From Dietzia natronolimnaea (lineage in GTDB: Bacteria; Actinomycetota; Actinomycetes; Mycobacteriales; Mycobacteriaceae): DNA of 64,000 nt. The stretch spans positions 1-64,000 of the forward strand of contig NZ_NTGA01000023.1 of NCBI RefSeq assembly GCF_002289575.1. Direction: 5' to 3'. Shown here one piece after another: positions 29,562 to 40,327 of the stretch. The notes under the pieces were generated by a model. The model was not told the origin of the DNA and searched no databases. It worked only from the letters and a program-made list of their open reading frames with translations. Made by a program: the position numbers and the translations under genes. Every line of letters begins with the position of its first letter. Position 1 is the stretch's first letter.

Positions 29562-30479
29562 ATGGGAATCTGCGACGGACGCGTCGTCATCGTCACCGGC
29601 GCCGGCCGCGGAATCGGGCGGGAACACGCACTGGCCTTCGCCGCCGAGGGAGCCAGGGTCGTGGTCAACGACCTCGGCGCCGGTCTCGACGGATCGGACG
29701 TGGGGGAGTCCCCGGCCGAGCAGGTGGTCGAGGAGATCCGGGCAGCCGGAGGTGAGGCCGTGGTCAACGGTAACGACATCTCCTCGTGGGAGGGCGCACG
29801 CGAACTCGTCCATCAGGCGATCGACCACTTCGGTGGCCTCGACGTGCTGGTCAACAACGCCGGCTTCCTCCGGGACAAAATGCTCGTCGGTATGGGGGAG
29901 CAGGACTGGGACACCGTGATCAACGTCCATCTCAAGGGTCACTTCGCGCCTCTGCGCCACGCCGCCGAGTACTGGCGCGCCGAATCGAAGGCCGGCCGCC
30001 CCCGCCGGGCCAGGGTCATCAACACCTCCTCGGGGGCCGGGCTCTTCGGATCGGTCGGACAGGGTAACTACGCCACCGCGAAGGCCGGAATCGCGCTGTT
30101 GACCATCCAGACCGCCGCGGAGATGAAGGGGTACGGCGTCACCGCCAACGCGATCGCTCCCGCTGCGCGTACTCGCATGACCACCTCCGCCGGGGAGGGC
30201 ATGGCGTCACAGATGGCGGCACCCGAGGACGGTTCCTTCGACGCGATGGACCCCGCCAATGTCTCGCCGCTGGTCGTGTGGCTCGGGTCGGCGGAGTCGG
30301 ACGAGGTCACCGGGCGTGTGTTCGAGGTCGAGGGCGGGAAGGTCACCGTGTGCGACGGGTGGCAGCGGGCAGCGTCCGAGGACAAGGGTGCGAAGTGGGA
30401 CCCGGTAGAGCTCGGGTCGGTGGTGCCGCGACTGCTCACCGCGTCCCCGTCGCCGGTGCCCGTCTACGGCGCCCGCTGA
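29562..30479 (+). CDS. SDR-family oxidoreductase (Rv3548c-like position)
   Basis: 305 aa SDR of the 3-hydroxyacyl-CoA dehydrogenase/MFE-2-like type. It has VVIVTGAGRGIGREHALAFAAEGARVVVNDLG, NNAGFLRDKMLVGM and NYATAKAGIALLT, plus a C-terminal extension of about 50 residues. It is 29 nt downstream of the previous SDR with a CGAGGAGAA ribosome site, and a long terminator hairpin follows. It is similar in type to the hsdB product at 57.6 kb, so it may oxidise a 3-hydroxyacyl-CoA of the ring C/D pathway. Confidence 0.85.
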   Translation: MGICDGRVVIVTGAGRGIGREHALAFAAEGARVVVNDLGAGLDGSDVGESPAEQVVEEIRAAGGEAVVNGNDISSWEGARELVHQAIDHFGGLDVLVNNAGFLRDKMLVGMGEQDWDTVINVHLKGHFAPLRHAAEYWRAESKAGRPRRARVINTSSGAGLFGSVGQGNYATAKAGIALLTIQTAAEMKGYGVTANAIAPAARTRMTTSAGEGMASQMAAPEDGSFDAMDPANVSPLVVWLGSAESDEVTGRVFEVEGGKVTVCDGWQRAASEDKGAKWDPVELGSVVPRLLTASPSPVPVYGAR

Positions 30480-30511
30480 ATCGCTCGGCCCGGGGCCGTC
30501 CTCCGGGATCA

Positions 30512-30554
30512 AGAGATGGAGCCCCGCACCGTCACGGTGCGGGGCTCCATCTCT
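30512..30554. terminator. Perfect 20-bp bidirectional terminator hairpin
   Basis: A 20-bp stem without mismatch and a 3-nt loop between the convergent SDR and repeat-protein genes. It can serve both strands. Confidence 0.85.
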
Positions 30555-30584
30555 GTGCCCGGGTCGACGCCCGGGGTCAGGTGC

Positions 30585-32348
30585 TCAGTTCTCGGGATCC
30601 GGGCAGTTCTGAGCGTCGACCGATCCGGCGCCTGCGAGCTGGTCGACCTGCTCCTGCGGGAGGTCGCAGATCGTGGGCAGGGGCGGCAGGCCCGGCAGGG
30701 GCGGCAGGGCCGGCAGCGCCACGCCACCGTTGATCGCGGCACCGGCGAGCACGAGCGTGCCGCCCAGCGAGAGGACCGGAAGGAGGGCGACCCCCGAACC
30801 GCTCTCGCCACCCAGGCTGGCCGCGGCCTCCAGGGATCCGGCCTGGCCGACCATCGATCCGAGGTTGGTCGAGCCCATGCTCTCGACAGACCCGTTCTCC
30901 AGCGAACCGGTGAGCGCGGTGAGCGACCCGTTGACCGCGGTGAGATCGCCGAAGGACCCGGTCAGGACTTCGGCACTGCCACCGGTCGAGCCGGTGATGA
31001 GATCCGAGCTCTGGCCCGTGGAGCCGCTGTTGCCCGAGAGGGATCCGGAGACCTCCTCGATGGAGCCGGACAGCGCGGGCAGGATGCCGCCCTCGGCGAT
31101 CGACCCGATGATCGGGTCGGCGGAGTTGCTCTCCACCGAGCCGGCGAGCTGATTGGCGGAACCGTTGGTCAGCGAACCGGCGATCCCCTCGCCGACGAGT
31201 TCAGCGGAGCCGCCGATGCCGGCCGTCGAACCGTCCGGGAAGTTGGCGGACAACGGGGGGAGCTCCGCGGACCCACCGAGGAAGTTGAGCTCGGTGGACA
31301 GCGGGGTCATCCCCAGCGACCCCATGCCCTCGGACCCGGTGAGGGGCGCGAGATCGGACGAGGTGAACTCGGCGGAACCGCCGAGAAGATCGAGCTCCGT
31401 GGAGAGCGGGGTCATCCCGAGGGAACCGACCTCCGTCGAACCGAACTCGGCCGAGCCGCCCAGGAGTTCCGTGGACAGCGGCGTCATGCCGGTCGATCCC
31501 ACGTCCCCGGAGCCCACCAGCAGTTCGGTGGAGAGCGGGGCCATGCCCACCGAGCCGACGAGCGGCGCCAGGTCGGAGGAGGTGAAGGTTGCCGAGCCGC
31601 CGAGCAGGTCGGTGGACAGCGGTGCCATCCCGGCGGAACCGACCTCGGTGGAGCCGAACTCGGCCGACCCGCCGAGCAGGTCCAGCTGGGTGGACAGCGG
31701 AGCCAGGTCGGAGGAGGTGAAGTCGGCCGAGCCGCCGAGCAGGTCGGTGGACAGCGGTGCCATGCCGAGCGAGCCGATGTCGGTCGAGCCGAACTCGGCC
31801 GAGCCGCCGAGCAGGTCCGAGCTGCCCGGGAGCGCCGCAGACCCGCCGAGCAGGTCCGTGGACAACGGCGGCAGTTCGGAGGAGGCGGGCAGTTCGGCGG
31901 ATCCGCCGAGAAGCTCGGTCGACAGGGGCATCATGCCGAGCGACCCGATGTCGGTCGAGCCGAACTCGGCCGAGCCGCCGAGCAGGTCCGAGCTGCCCGG
32001 GAGGGCGGCCGACCCCCCGAGAAGGTCCGAGCTGCCGGGGAGCTCGGCCGAGCCGCCGAGCAGGTCCGAGCTGCCCGGCAGGGCCGAGGATCCGCCGAGC
32101 GGGTCCGAACTGCCCGGCAGGGCCGTGGACCCGGCGAGGGGCTCGGAGCTCAGAGCCGGCAGATCGGCTGAACCGCTGAGCGGATCCAGACCCGCCGAAC
32201 CCCCGTCGAGGTCACCGATGGAGCCGGTGATCGGGCCGAGCGCATCGATGATGCTGCCCAGGTCCTGCGCGTTGGCCGTGCCGTGGACGCCGGACGCGGC
32301 GAGGAGTACTGATGCCGCGACCGCGGCGGCCCTGGTGGGCTTGTTCAT
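30585..32348 (-). CDS. Secreted Gly/Ser/Leu repeat protein
   Basis: 587 aa. A Sec signal peptide (residues 1-27, ending in GTANA) is followed by about 420 residues of degenerate repeats. The core units are LLGGSAEF, GSTDIGSLGM, PLSTELLGGSA and LPGSSDLLGGSA, so a Gly-Ser pair recurs every 8-10 residues. The last 80 residues contain a hydrophobic segment (LPVLSLGGTLVLAGAAINGG), a Pro/Leu run and two Cys (TICDLPQ and AQNCPDP). The periodic GS with hydrophobics suggests a beta-solenoid or surface fibre anchored at the envelope, which is inference. I do not recognise a family. Both coding strands are open because of the repeats, but the signal peptide and ends fit only this strand. Confidence 0.8.
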   Translation of the reverse strand: MNKPTRAAAVAASVLLAASGVHGTANAQDLGSIIDALGPITGSIGDLDGGSAGLDPLSGSADLPALSSEPLAGSTALPGSSDPLGGSSALPGSSDLLGGSAELPGSSDLLGGSAALPGSSDLLGGSAEFGSTDIGSLGMMPLSTELLGGSAELPASSELPPLSTDLLGGSAALPGSSDLLGGSAEFGSTDIGSLGMAPLSTDLLGGSADFTSSDLAPLSTQLDLLGGSAEFGSTEVGSAGMAPLSTDLLGGSATFTSSDLAPLVGSVGMAPLSTELLVGSGDVGSTGMTPLSTELLGGSAEFGSTEVGSLGMTPLSTELDLLGGSAEFTSSDLAPLTGSEGMGSLGMTPLSTELNFLGGSAELPPLSANFPDGSTAGIGGSAELVGEGIAGSLTNGSANQLAGSVESNSADPIIGSIAEGGILPALSGSIEEVSGSLSGNSGSTGQSSDLITGSTGGSAEVLTGSFGDLTAVNGSLTALTGSLENGSVESMGSTNLGSMVGQAGSLEAAASLGGESGSGVALLPVLSLGGTLVLAGAAINGGVALPALPPLPGLPPLPTICDLPQEQVDQLAGAGSVDAQNCPDPEN

Positions 32349-32564
32349 GGGGGAGGTCCTTTCGGTGGTATGACCCCTCGGACGACTGGATCCTGTGGAC
32401 CAAGGTCCGGACATCTAACGCGCATAAGGATCCTCTAAGGCTGAGTGGGTGTCAACGCTTTGCTCAGGAAATGGTGCTGGAGTGACGAATGAGGTGATAA
32501 TGGACTGATAAACAGTCGTCAGATCGGCCACCTGAGGTAAGAAAACACCCAGAGCCACGACAAC
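32349..32564. other. Upstream region of the repeat-protein gene
   Basis: About 215 bp with clearly lower GC around 32400-32560. A GGACCTCC-type ribosome site precedes the repeat-protein ATG. No KstR or KstR2 operator is visible, so this gene is probably outside both regulons. No small gene was supported. Confidence 0.5.
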
Positions 32565-32597
32565 GGCCGGGGCCTCTCGCGTGGAGAGACCCCGGCC
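32565..32597. terminator. Terminator hairpin after the nitroreductase-like gene
   Basis: A 14-bp stem with one G-T type mismatch just downstream of the minus-strand gene ending at 32616. Confidence 0.7.
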
Positions 32598-32615
32598 GGG
32601 GCGGTAGTCGCGAAG

Positions 32616-33119
32616 TCAGCCGGTCGGTTCGCAGATCACCACCGGGATCACCCGGCTCGTGTTGGCCTGGTAAGAGGCGAAGTCGGCGTAGCGCTCGACG
32701 AGGCGGGGCCAGAGCGCCGCGCGCTCCTCTACGGACGCCTCCCTCGCCGTCATCGCCCTGGTCCTCCGGCCCACCTGGATGGTGACCTCCGGGTTCGCCA
32801 GGATGTTCAGGTACCACTGGGGGTGCCTGGGCAGACCCCCCTGGGAGGCGACGAGCAGCACCCGGTCGCCATCCGGGAGGTGGAGCAGCGGCACCGTTCG
32901 CGGTTCGCCGGACTTGCGCCCCGTCGTCGTCACCAGGCAGACCGGAACCGGCGCCGTGAGCGCCGATCCCACCCTCCAGTTGCCGCCGATGCGGCCACCG
33001 GAGACGCGATACGTCCAGGTGTTAACGCGGGACATCACCTTGATGATGCCGAGGACCCACGGCTTGGAGCGCCGGGGATCGTCCACGCCGGTCTCCACCC
33101 CGGGGTGCTCCTCGCTCAC
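32616..33119 (-). CDS. Deazaflavin (F420)-dependent nitroreductase family protein
   Basis: 167 aa split-beta-barrel protein of the Ddn/DUF385 family. The signature VCLVTTTGRKSGEPRTVPLLHLPDGDRVLLVASQGG and HPQWYLNILANPEVTIQVG is typical of F420-binding members. The GTG at 33119 forms a GTGA overlap with the upstream acetyltransferase-like gene. It is the third gene of the fadA5 operon, so KstR control is likely. The substrate is unknown. Confidence 0.82.
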   Translation of the reverse strand: MSEEHPGVETGVDDPRRSKPWVLGIIKVMSRVNTWTYRVSGGRIGGNWRVGSALTAPVPVCLVTTTGRKSGEPRTVPLLHLPDGDRVLLVASQGGLPRHPQWYLNILANPEVTIQVGRRTRAMTAREASVEERAALWPRLVERYADFASYQANTSRVIPVVICEPTG

Positions 33120-33703
33120 CTCGAGCCCGGGAGCGGCGCGCGGACGATCACGTGCTTGCCCGGGAAGAACGCCGCCAGCTCGCGCCGGCACTCCTTCAGG
33201 GCCGCCAGGCCGAAGCCCTTCTTGCGCTCCTCGGGGTGGATCCAGATGGCCACGTCGACATCACCGTCGTCGATCTGCTCTCCGAAGACCAGGCCCACCG
33301 GCTGGTCGCGCGAGGTGTCCACGGCCACGAACCACATCGCGGACTCGGCCTCGACCCGTGCCAGGCCGGCCTTCCGCTCCTCTTCCGTCTTCTGCTGGTC
33401 CCACTCGCCGGCCGTCGCCGACGTCTCATCAGAGGACCGCGAGTGGTACAGATCGGCGTGATCTGCAGTGTCGCGGAACGGGAACAGGCTGAAACCGTGC
33501 GGCCCCGACCCGACCGGGTGGTCGGTCGTATGTCCCACGAATGCCTCGAGCGGGGTCTTGAGTACCTCGCGCGCCTGGTCCACGGGCACGGCCAGCAGGT
33601 GTGCGATCGCCTCCACCGCGTCCTCCGTGCCATTGGCGGAGGAGATGGCCGAGAAGACCTCGTTCCTGCGGGCTGCGGCTGTCTCGATGGTGGTGCTGCT
33701 CAT
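33116..33703 (-). CDS. GNAT-like acetyltransferase family protein
   Basis: 195 aa. The C-terminal half (MWFVAVDTSRDQPVGLVFGE ... VAIWIHPEERKKGFGLAALKECRRELAAFF) has the strand-helix order and the acetyl-CoA loop position of GNAT proteins, although the R-x-x-G-x-G/A motif is degenerate (RKKGFG). The first 60 residues are a small helical domain that is not recognised. It starts 1 nt after fadA5. A role in steroid metabolism is suggested only by the operon. Confidence 0.6.
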   Translation of the reverse strand: MSSTTIETAAARRNEVFSAISSANGTEDAVEAIAHLLAVPVDQAREVLKTPLEAFVGHTTDHPVGSGPHGFSLFPFRDTADHADLYHSRSSDETSATAGEWDQQKTEEERKAGLARVEAESAMWFVAVDTSRDQPVGLVFGEQIDDGDVDVAIWIHPEERKKGFGLAALKECRRELAAFFPGKHVIVRAPLPGSR

Positions 33704-33704
33704 G

Positions 33705-36287
<2,583 letters not shown>

Positions 36288-36306
36288 CCCGGGGCTCGTC
36301 GTCCTG

Positions 36307-37329
36307 ATGTCCGGCTCCGTGTCCGACCACCGCCACGTCGACCGCGACGGCGTTCGGCTGCACTACGTCGTCGCCGAGCCGGCCCCCGAGCCCGCCCCCA
36401 CGGCCGGCTCCCCGGGCACCGTGGTCCTCCTCCACGGGTTCCCGCACTTCTGGTTCACCTGGCACCGCATGATCCCCGCCCTCGCCGCCGCGGGGTGGCG
36501 GGTCATCGCACCGGACCTGCGTGGCATGGGACGGTCGGCCGCGCCCGCCGACGTGGAGGCCTACTCGCCGCGCGAGGTGGTCGACGACGTCCTCGCGGTG
36601 TGTGACGCCGAGGGGGCTGGGCGGGTCGTGCTGGTGGGTTTCGATTTCGGGGCGGGCGTCGCGTACGACACCTGCCATCTGGAACCCGGCCGGGTCCGCT
36701 CGGTGATCGGGATGGAGAACCCGTTCATGGGTACCGCCGGGACGGTCCCGCCGCTGGAGGGCTCGGCGATGATGGCCGAGAAGCACTTCCTGCACCTCCA
36801 CTACTTCTCGCAGCCGGGAGTGGCCGAGGCCGACCTCGCCGGTCGCGAGCGGGAGTTCCTCACCAGGGTCTTCTACGCACTGTCGGCGGACTACCACTAC
36901 CTCGACGTGTGGCAGCACCCCCCGGGGTCGACCTATCTCGAGGCGCTGCCCGAGGCGCCGCCGCTACCGTGGCGCTGGCTCTCGGTCGAGGAGATGGACG
37001 TCTACGAGGCCGAGTACGCCCGCACGGGGTTCGCCGGCCCGTTGCAGTGGTATCGGGCGATGGACGTGTCCTGGTCAGCGCGTAAGGAGTTCAAGCGACA
37101 GACAAACCCGGTGCCGTTCTACTTCCTCTACTCCGAGCACGACCCGGACCTCGAGGGCTTCCACGGACGGGATCCGCTCTCGAAACTCGGGCGACACCAC
37201 GACGACGTCCGCATGGTCCGCGCGATCTCCTCGCCGGCGGGGCACCTCATGCACCTGGAGGCGACGGAGGACACCCACCGGGAGATCCTCACCTGCCTGG
37301 CGGACATCGCGGCCTCCGTTCCTGCCTGA
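36307..37329 (+). CDS. Alpha/beta hydrolase, epoxide-hydrolase-like
   Basis: 340 aa. The oxyanion segment is LLHGFPHFWFTWHRMIPALAAAGWRVIAPDLRGMGRS. The nucleophile elbow GFDFGAG carries Asp rather than Ser, which is typical of epoxide hydrolases or haloalkane dehalogenases. AGHLMHLE supplies the catalytic His. It starts 19 nt after cyp125 and is probably co-transcribed. Because the nucleophile is Asp it is not a convincing HsaD (a Ser hydrolase). The substrate is unknown. Confidence 0.82.
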   Translation: MSGSVSDHRHVDRDGVRLHYVVAEPAPEPAPTAGSPGTVVLLHGFPHFWFTWHRMIPALAAAGWRVIAPDLRGMGRSAAPADVEAYSPREVVDDVLAVCDAEGAGRVVLVGFDFGAGVAYDTCHLEPGRVRSVIGMENPFMGTAGTVPPLEGSAMMAEKHFLHLHYFSQPGVAEADLAGREREFLTRVFYALSADYHYLDVWQHPPGSTYLEALPEAPPLPWRWLSVEEMDVYEAEYARTGFAGPLQWYRAMDVSWSARKEFKRQTNPVPFYFLYSEHDPDLEGFHGRDPLSKLGRHHDDVRMVRAISSPAGHLMHLEATEDTHREILTCLADIAASVPA

Positions 37330-37574
37330 GGCACTCGGCAGGCGCATGTCACCCCGCCCCCGCCCGAGCTCGCATCCGACTACCTCTCCAGCAATCACCT
37401 CGACTGCTCCGAGCCTGGCTGGCGGACACGAGCTTCGGGCTGGCGGACATTTCTCGCGTTTCAGGCTCGGTCTCCGCATATCGGGTCCGCCAGCTGCGAG
37501 GGGTGTCCGCCGGCGGCGAGGACATGGCCGCCAAGCGGGGTGGGGTGTCCGCCAGCTGCCACGCGAGGGCTCGT
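37330..37574. repeat. Intergenic region with TGGCGGAC/GTCCGCCA motifs
   Basis: 245 bp with no convincing gene. It holds two TGGCGGAC copies (37420-37427, 37441-37448) and inverted copies GTCCGCCA at 37485-37492 and 37547-37554, plus a GTCCGCCG variant at 37505-37512. The same octamers recur on the other side of the DUF559-type gene. Confidence 0.7.
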
Positions 37575-38534
37575 TCAGGATGAAGTCAGGTGCCGGAGGT
37601 CTCGTCGGGCGCGGGTCAGGGCACTCGCGATGTGGCCGATGACCTCTTCCGGGCGCATTCCCTTTGTCACACGGACGACCTGCCAGCCAAGGTCCGCCAA
37701 CCGAGCGGTGATCCGGAGGTCCCGGCGCCACTGTTCCGGATCTCCGTGATGCCTGCCGTCGTAGAAGATCGCGACCTTCTCGCGGGCGTACGCGAGGTCG
37801 GCAATTGTCAGGAGATATCCCGACGGTTCGCATATCTCGAACTGCGAGACAGGCTGAGGCAGTGAAGAGCGCTCGATTCTGAGCCGGAGGAGGCTCTCCT
37901 GCGGAGAGTGCGCGTCCGCGTCGCAGGCGTCGAGCAGTCGAACCACCCTCGAGACCCCGTGTTGGCCGGGCATCCGCGTTGCAGCGTCGGCAACCGCGCG
38001 AACGCTGGTGTTGGTGGCGAAGCACACGGAGTCCACGATGCAGATCTTCCGATCAGCGCCAGTGGACCACCTTGCCACGTCGACCGCGGTTCGGGCTGGT
38101 GCGGTAATTCGTATTCCGCCGATCTCGCACGCGTCCGCGGCCGGGATGGGTTGCCGCAGCCTGCGCTCCCGAACCCCGGTCGGCACGCGGGGCTCGGCTG
38201 AGGTGAAGACATCGACGACGCCGTTGCCCCGCTCTGTCGAGTACCAGTGTTCCCCGTGGAGATACGCGGCGGACCACCCTCCGATCACCGCGTCTGCAGG
38301 CGCCCAGATGTCGACTGCACGTATGAAGTCCCACCTGCTCAACCGTGCCCCCTTCGCGGCATACACACCGGGGACGATCATTCTGAACGCCGATCGGAGC
38401 GAGTATCTCGTCACGAGTCCGGTCTCGAGGGCCGGGCTCGCCGCGAATGGCTGCCCGTCTGCAACCGCATCCGCCAACGAGGCGGGGAGCGGGGTGGGAG
38501 GCCGGGTGTCTCGGAATCGCCGGTCGCGTCTCAT
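37575..38534 (-). CDS. DUF559-type (Vsr-like nuclease fold) protein
   Basis: 319 aa. The C-terminal ~90 residues (LTIADLAYAREKVAIFYDGRHHGDPEQWRRDLRITARLADLGWQVVRVT) have the D...E...D/RR pattern of DUF559 very-short-patch-repair-like endonuclease folds. The N-terminal two thirds resemble the winged-helix AbiEi-like regions of actinobacterial proteins of this type. The function is unknown; a link to mobile or defence functions is inference. Codon use is less GC-biased than in its neighbours and the gene is bracketed by TGGCGGAC repeats, so it looks inserted into the steroid cluster. Confidence 0.7.
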   Translation of the reverse strand: MRRDRRFRDTRPPTPLPASLADAVADGQPFAASPALETGLVTRYSLRSAFRMIVPGVYAAKGARLSRWDFIRAVDIWAPADAVIGGWSAAYLHGEHWYSTERGNGVVDVFTSAEPRVPTGVRERRLRQPIPAADACEIGGIRITAPARTAVDVARWSTGADRKICIVDSVCFATNTSVRAVADAATRMPGQHGVSRVVRLLDACDADAHSPQESLLRLRIERSSLPQPVSQFEICEPSGYLLTIADLAYAREKVAIFYDGRHHGDPEQWRRDLRITARLADLGWQVVRVTKGMRPEEVIGHIASALTRARRDLRHLTSS

Positions 38535-38749
38535 GTCGGCAATCCTGACCGGTCATCACGTGTCGACCGGCGGGTGACGACGTCAATGTGGACGGGGATG
38601 ACGACGATTCACAGGAACCACGACGAGTTCAGTCCGCCTGGCTCACGTGGCGGTCCGGCAGACCGGGCGGACCCGCTCCCCGAGTTGGCGGACATGCTTC
38701 TTCAGCTGGCAGGCAGGAGGTGCCGAAAACCGGCCCGGAATCGCACGAG
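38535..38749. other. Intergenic region upstream of the DUF559-type gene
   Basis: About 215 bp of relatively low GC with one TGGCGGAC copy (38686-38693). It holds the likely promoter of the DUF559-type gene. No other gene is supported. Confidence 0.5.
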
Positions 38750-38864
38750 AAGTCCGCCAACCCCGGGGGCAAGTCCGCCAACCCCGGGGGCAAGTCCGCC
38801 AACCGCGGGGGCATGTCCGCCAACCGCGGGGGCAAGTCCGCCAACCGTGGGGGCATGTCCGCCA
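38750..38864. repeat. Tandem array of a 21-bp unit
   Basis: Five full units and a partial sixth of a 21-bp repeat that begins aagTCCGCCAACC and ends GGGGGC. Positions 2 (a/t) and 14-15 (cc/gc/gt) vary between units. Each contains GTCCGCCA, the octamer also found beyond the DUF559-type gene. Because 21 is a multiple of 3 it is open in several frames, but no start or ribosome site supports translation. Confidence 0.9.
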
Positions 38865-38901
38865 GGCAGCCTGGCCGCGGGCTGACGAGACCGTCAGTAG
38901 C

Positions 38902-39807
38902 TCAGGAGCCGAGGCCGTACTTCTCCCCGAAGGCCGCGATGGAGTCGAGCTTCTGCTGGGTGGAGCAGTCGAATCCGTGGCCGTCGATCATCCACGGCAT
39001 CACGATGATGTCGGTGACCCCGGCCTCGGCCAACTCCGTGAAACCCCGCGTGCCGAAGCGGTCGAGGCAGACCACCTGGATCGCGAAGGGTTTCCCGTCG
39101 CCGCGTTCGGCCAGTGAGCGGCCGTCGGCCTCGAGCAGTTCGCCCAGCCGCCGGACGGTGGTGACGATCTCGTCGTAGCCCATCATGGCGCTGGTCCAGC
39201 CCTGGCCCACCCTCGCGGCCCGCTTGAGCGCGATCTCGGTGTGACCGCCCACGTAGAACGGCACCTGCTCGCTGGGGGCGGGGGTGAAGATCAGTTCGTC
39301 GAAGTCGAAGTGCTCGCCGTGGAACTCCATCCACTCACCCCGCAGGGCCTCGCGCACGATCGCCAGCGACTCGTCCGTGCGCTTGCCGCGGCCCTTGAAC
39401 GGCGCGCCGCACCACTCAAACTCGTTGGGGTCCCAGCCGATCCCCACGCCCAGATCCAGCCGGTTCCCCGTCAGCAGCGCCACCGACGCCACCTGCCTGG
39501 TGAGCAGCAGCGGGTTGCGCGGGCCGACCTTGAGCACCTGCGGGCAGAAACGGATGCGGGAGGTGGCCCCGCCCATGGCTGCGGACGCGACGAGGGGCTC
39601 GACCCACTGGGTGTCGGCGTCCCACATCCGCGAGCCGTCCGGGGTGTACGGATAGTCCTCGTCCTGGCGCCGCGGGTGGAACAGCGAGTCGGGCAGGACG
39701 ATCCGGTCGAAACCGGCGGCCTCGGCCCCGCGGGCGATGTCCATGATCTGGTCGACCGGGGAGAAGGAGATGGGGACGGAGAACTCGGCGTCCACTACAC
39801 GTGGCAT
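38902..39807 (-). CDS. F420-dependent luciferase-like oxidoreductase
   Basis: 301 aa TIM-barrel protein of the LLM class. MDIARGAEAAGFDRIVLPDSL, RIRFCPQVLKVGPRNPLLLTRQVASVALLTGNRLDLGVGIGWDPNEFEWCG and PFYVGGHTEIALKRAARVGQGW are typical of F420-binding members. It is the last gene of the five-gene ltp operon and starts 1 nt after the SnoaL-like gene. It may act in redox steps on side-chain intermediates; the substrate is unknown. Confidence 0.85.
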   Translation of the reverse strand: MPRVVDAEFSVPISFSPVDQIMDIARGAEAAGFDRIVLPDSLFHPRRQDEDYPYTPDGSRMWDADTQWVEPLVASAAMGGATSRIRFCPQVLKVGPRNPLLLTRQVASVALLTGNRLDLGVGIGWDPNEFEWCGAPFKGRGKRTDESLAIVREALRGEWMEFHGEHFDFDELIFTPAPSEQVPFYVGGHTEIALKRAARVGQGWTSAMMGYDEIVTTVRRLGELLEADGRSLAERGDGKPFAIQVVCLDRFGTRGFTELAEAGVTDIIVMPWMIDGHGFDCSTQQKLDSIAAFGEKYGLGS

Positions 39808-39808
39808 G

Positions 39809-40327
39809 TCAGACGTCCTTCTTGACGGCACCGGCGATGGCGGCGCGGTCGTCGTCGGTCAGCGGTCGTAGTCCTGAGGCCATGGCCACGTCCTGTTCCC
39901 AGAAGGCGCGGAGGTTCACGAGCTGCCCCTGGGAGTCGACGCGGTAGTCCACGGCGATGTCGATCTCCATGATGCTGGAGCCCATGTGGGTCCGCATGGT
40001 GCCGACGCAGAGGAGTTCGTCGCCCGCGGCGATCCCGCGGTCGAACCGGAACTCGATGTGGTCCGGGGTGGCCACGGCCTTCTCCCAGAACTCCAGGAGC
40101 CGCTCAGTACCGGTGTGACCGATGCCCTCGGCGTCGAACATCGACGGCCCCACGGGATCCTCGATGGTGCCCTCGGGGTTCCATCCGGCGATCCAGGCGT
40201 CGCGGTCGCCGGCGTTGGTCGCGGCCCACGAACGGCGCGCGGCGGCGTAGGCGGGACTCGCCGACGCCGCCTCGCTCATCTCGAGCGGCCGGTACATGCC
40301 GCCGGCGTCCAGGTAGGGGTTGCTCAT
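39809..40327 (-). CDS. SnoaL/ketosteroid-isomerase-fold protein
   Basis: 172 aa with a single NTF2-like cone fold. The stretches RRSWAATNAGDRDAWIAGWNPEGTIEDPVG and FRFDRGIAAGDELLCVGTMRTHMGSSIMEIDIAVDYRVDSQGQLVNLRAFWE match SnoaL-like/nuclear-transport-factor-2 proteins. This fold includes true steroid isomerases, dehydratases and non-enzymatic proteins. Its ATG overlaps the ltp3 stop. An isomerase or hydratase role in side-chain processing is inference from the operon. Confidence 0.8.
   Translation of the reverse strand: MSNPYLDAGGMYRPLEMSEAASASPAYAAARRSWAATNAGDRDAWIAGWNPEGTIEDPVGPSMFDAEGIGHTGTERLLEFWEKAVATPDHIEFRFDRGIAAGDELLCVGTMRTHMGSSIMEIDIAVDYRVDSQGQLVNLRAFWEQDVAMASGLRPLTDDDRAAIAGAVKKDV

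Noticed and set aside
30516-32373. Two plus-strand frames opposite the repeat protein
   Set aside because: They are mirror images of the repeats. Only the minus strand has a signal peptide, a ribosome site and non-repetitive ends.
36307-37329. Alpha/beta hydrolase as a replacement HsaD
   Set aside because: The nucleophile elbow has Asp, and the oxyanion segment HGFPHFWFTW is of the epoxide-hydrolase/dehalogenase type.
38750-38864. CRISPR array
   Set aside because: The 21-bp units are contiguous with no spacers, and no cas genes are present.
38588-39178. Coding gene across the 21-bp repeat array
   Set aside because: Open only because the repeat is a multiple of three. No ribosome site is seen, and it would overlap the end of the F420-dependent oxidoreductase gene.
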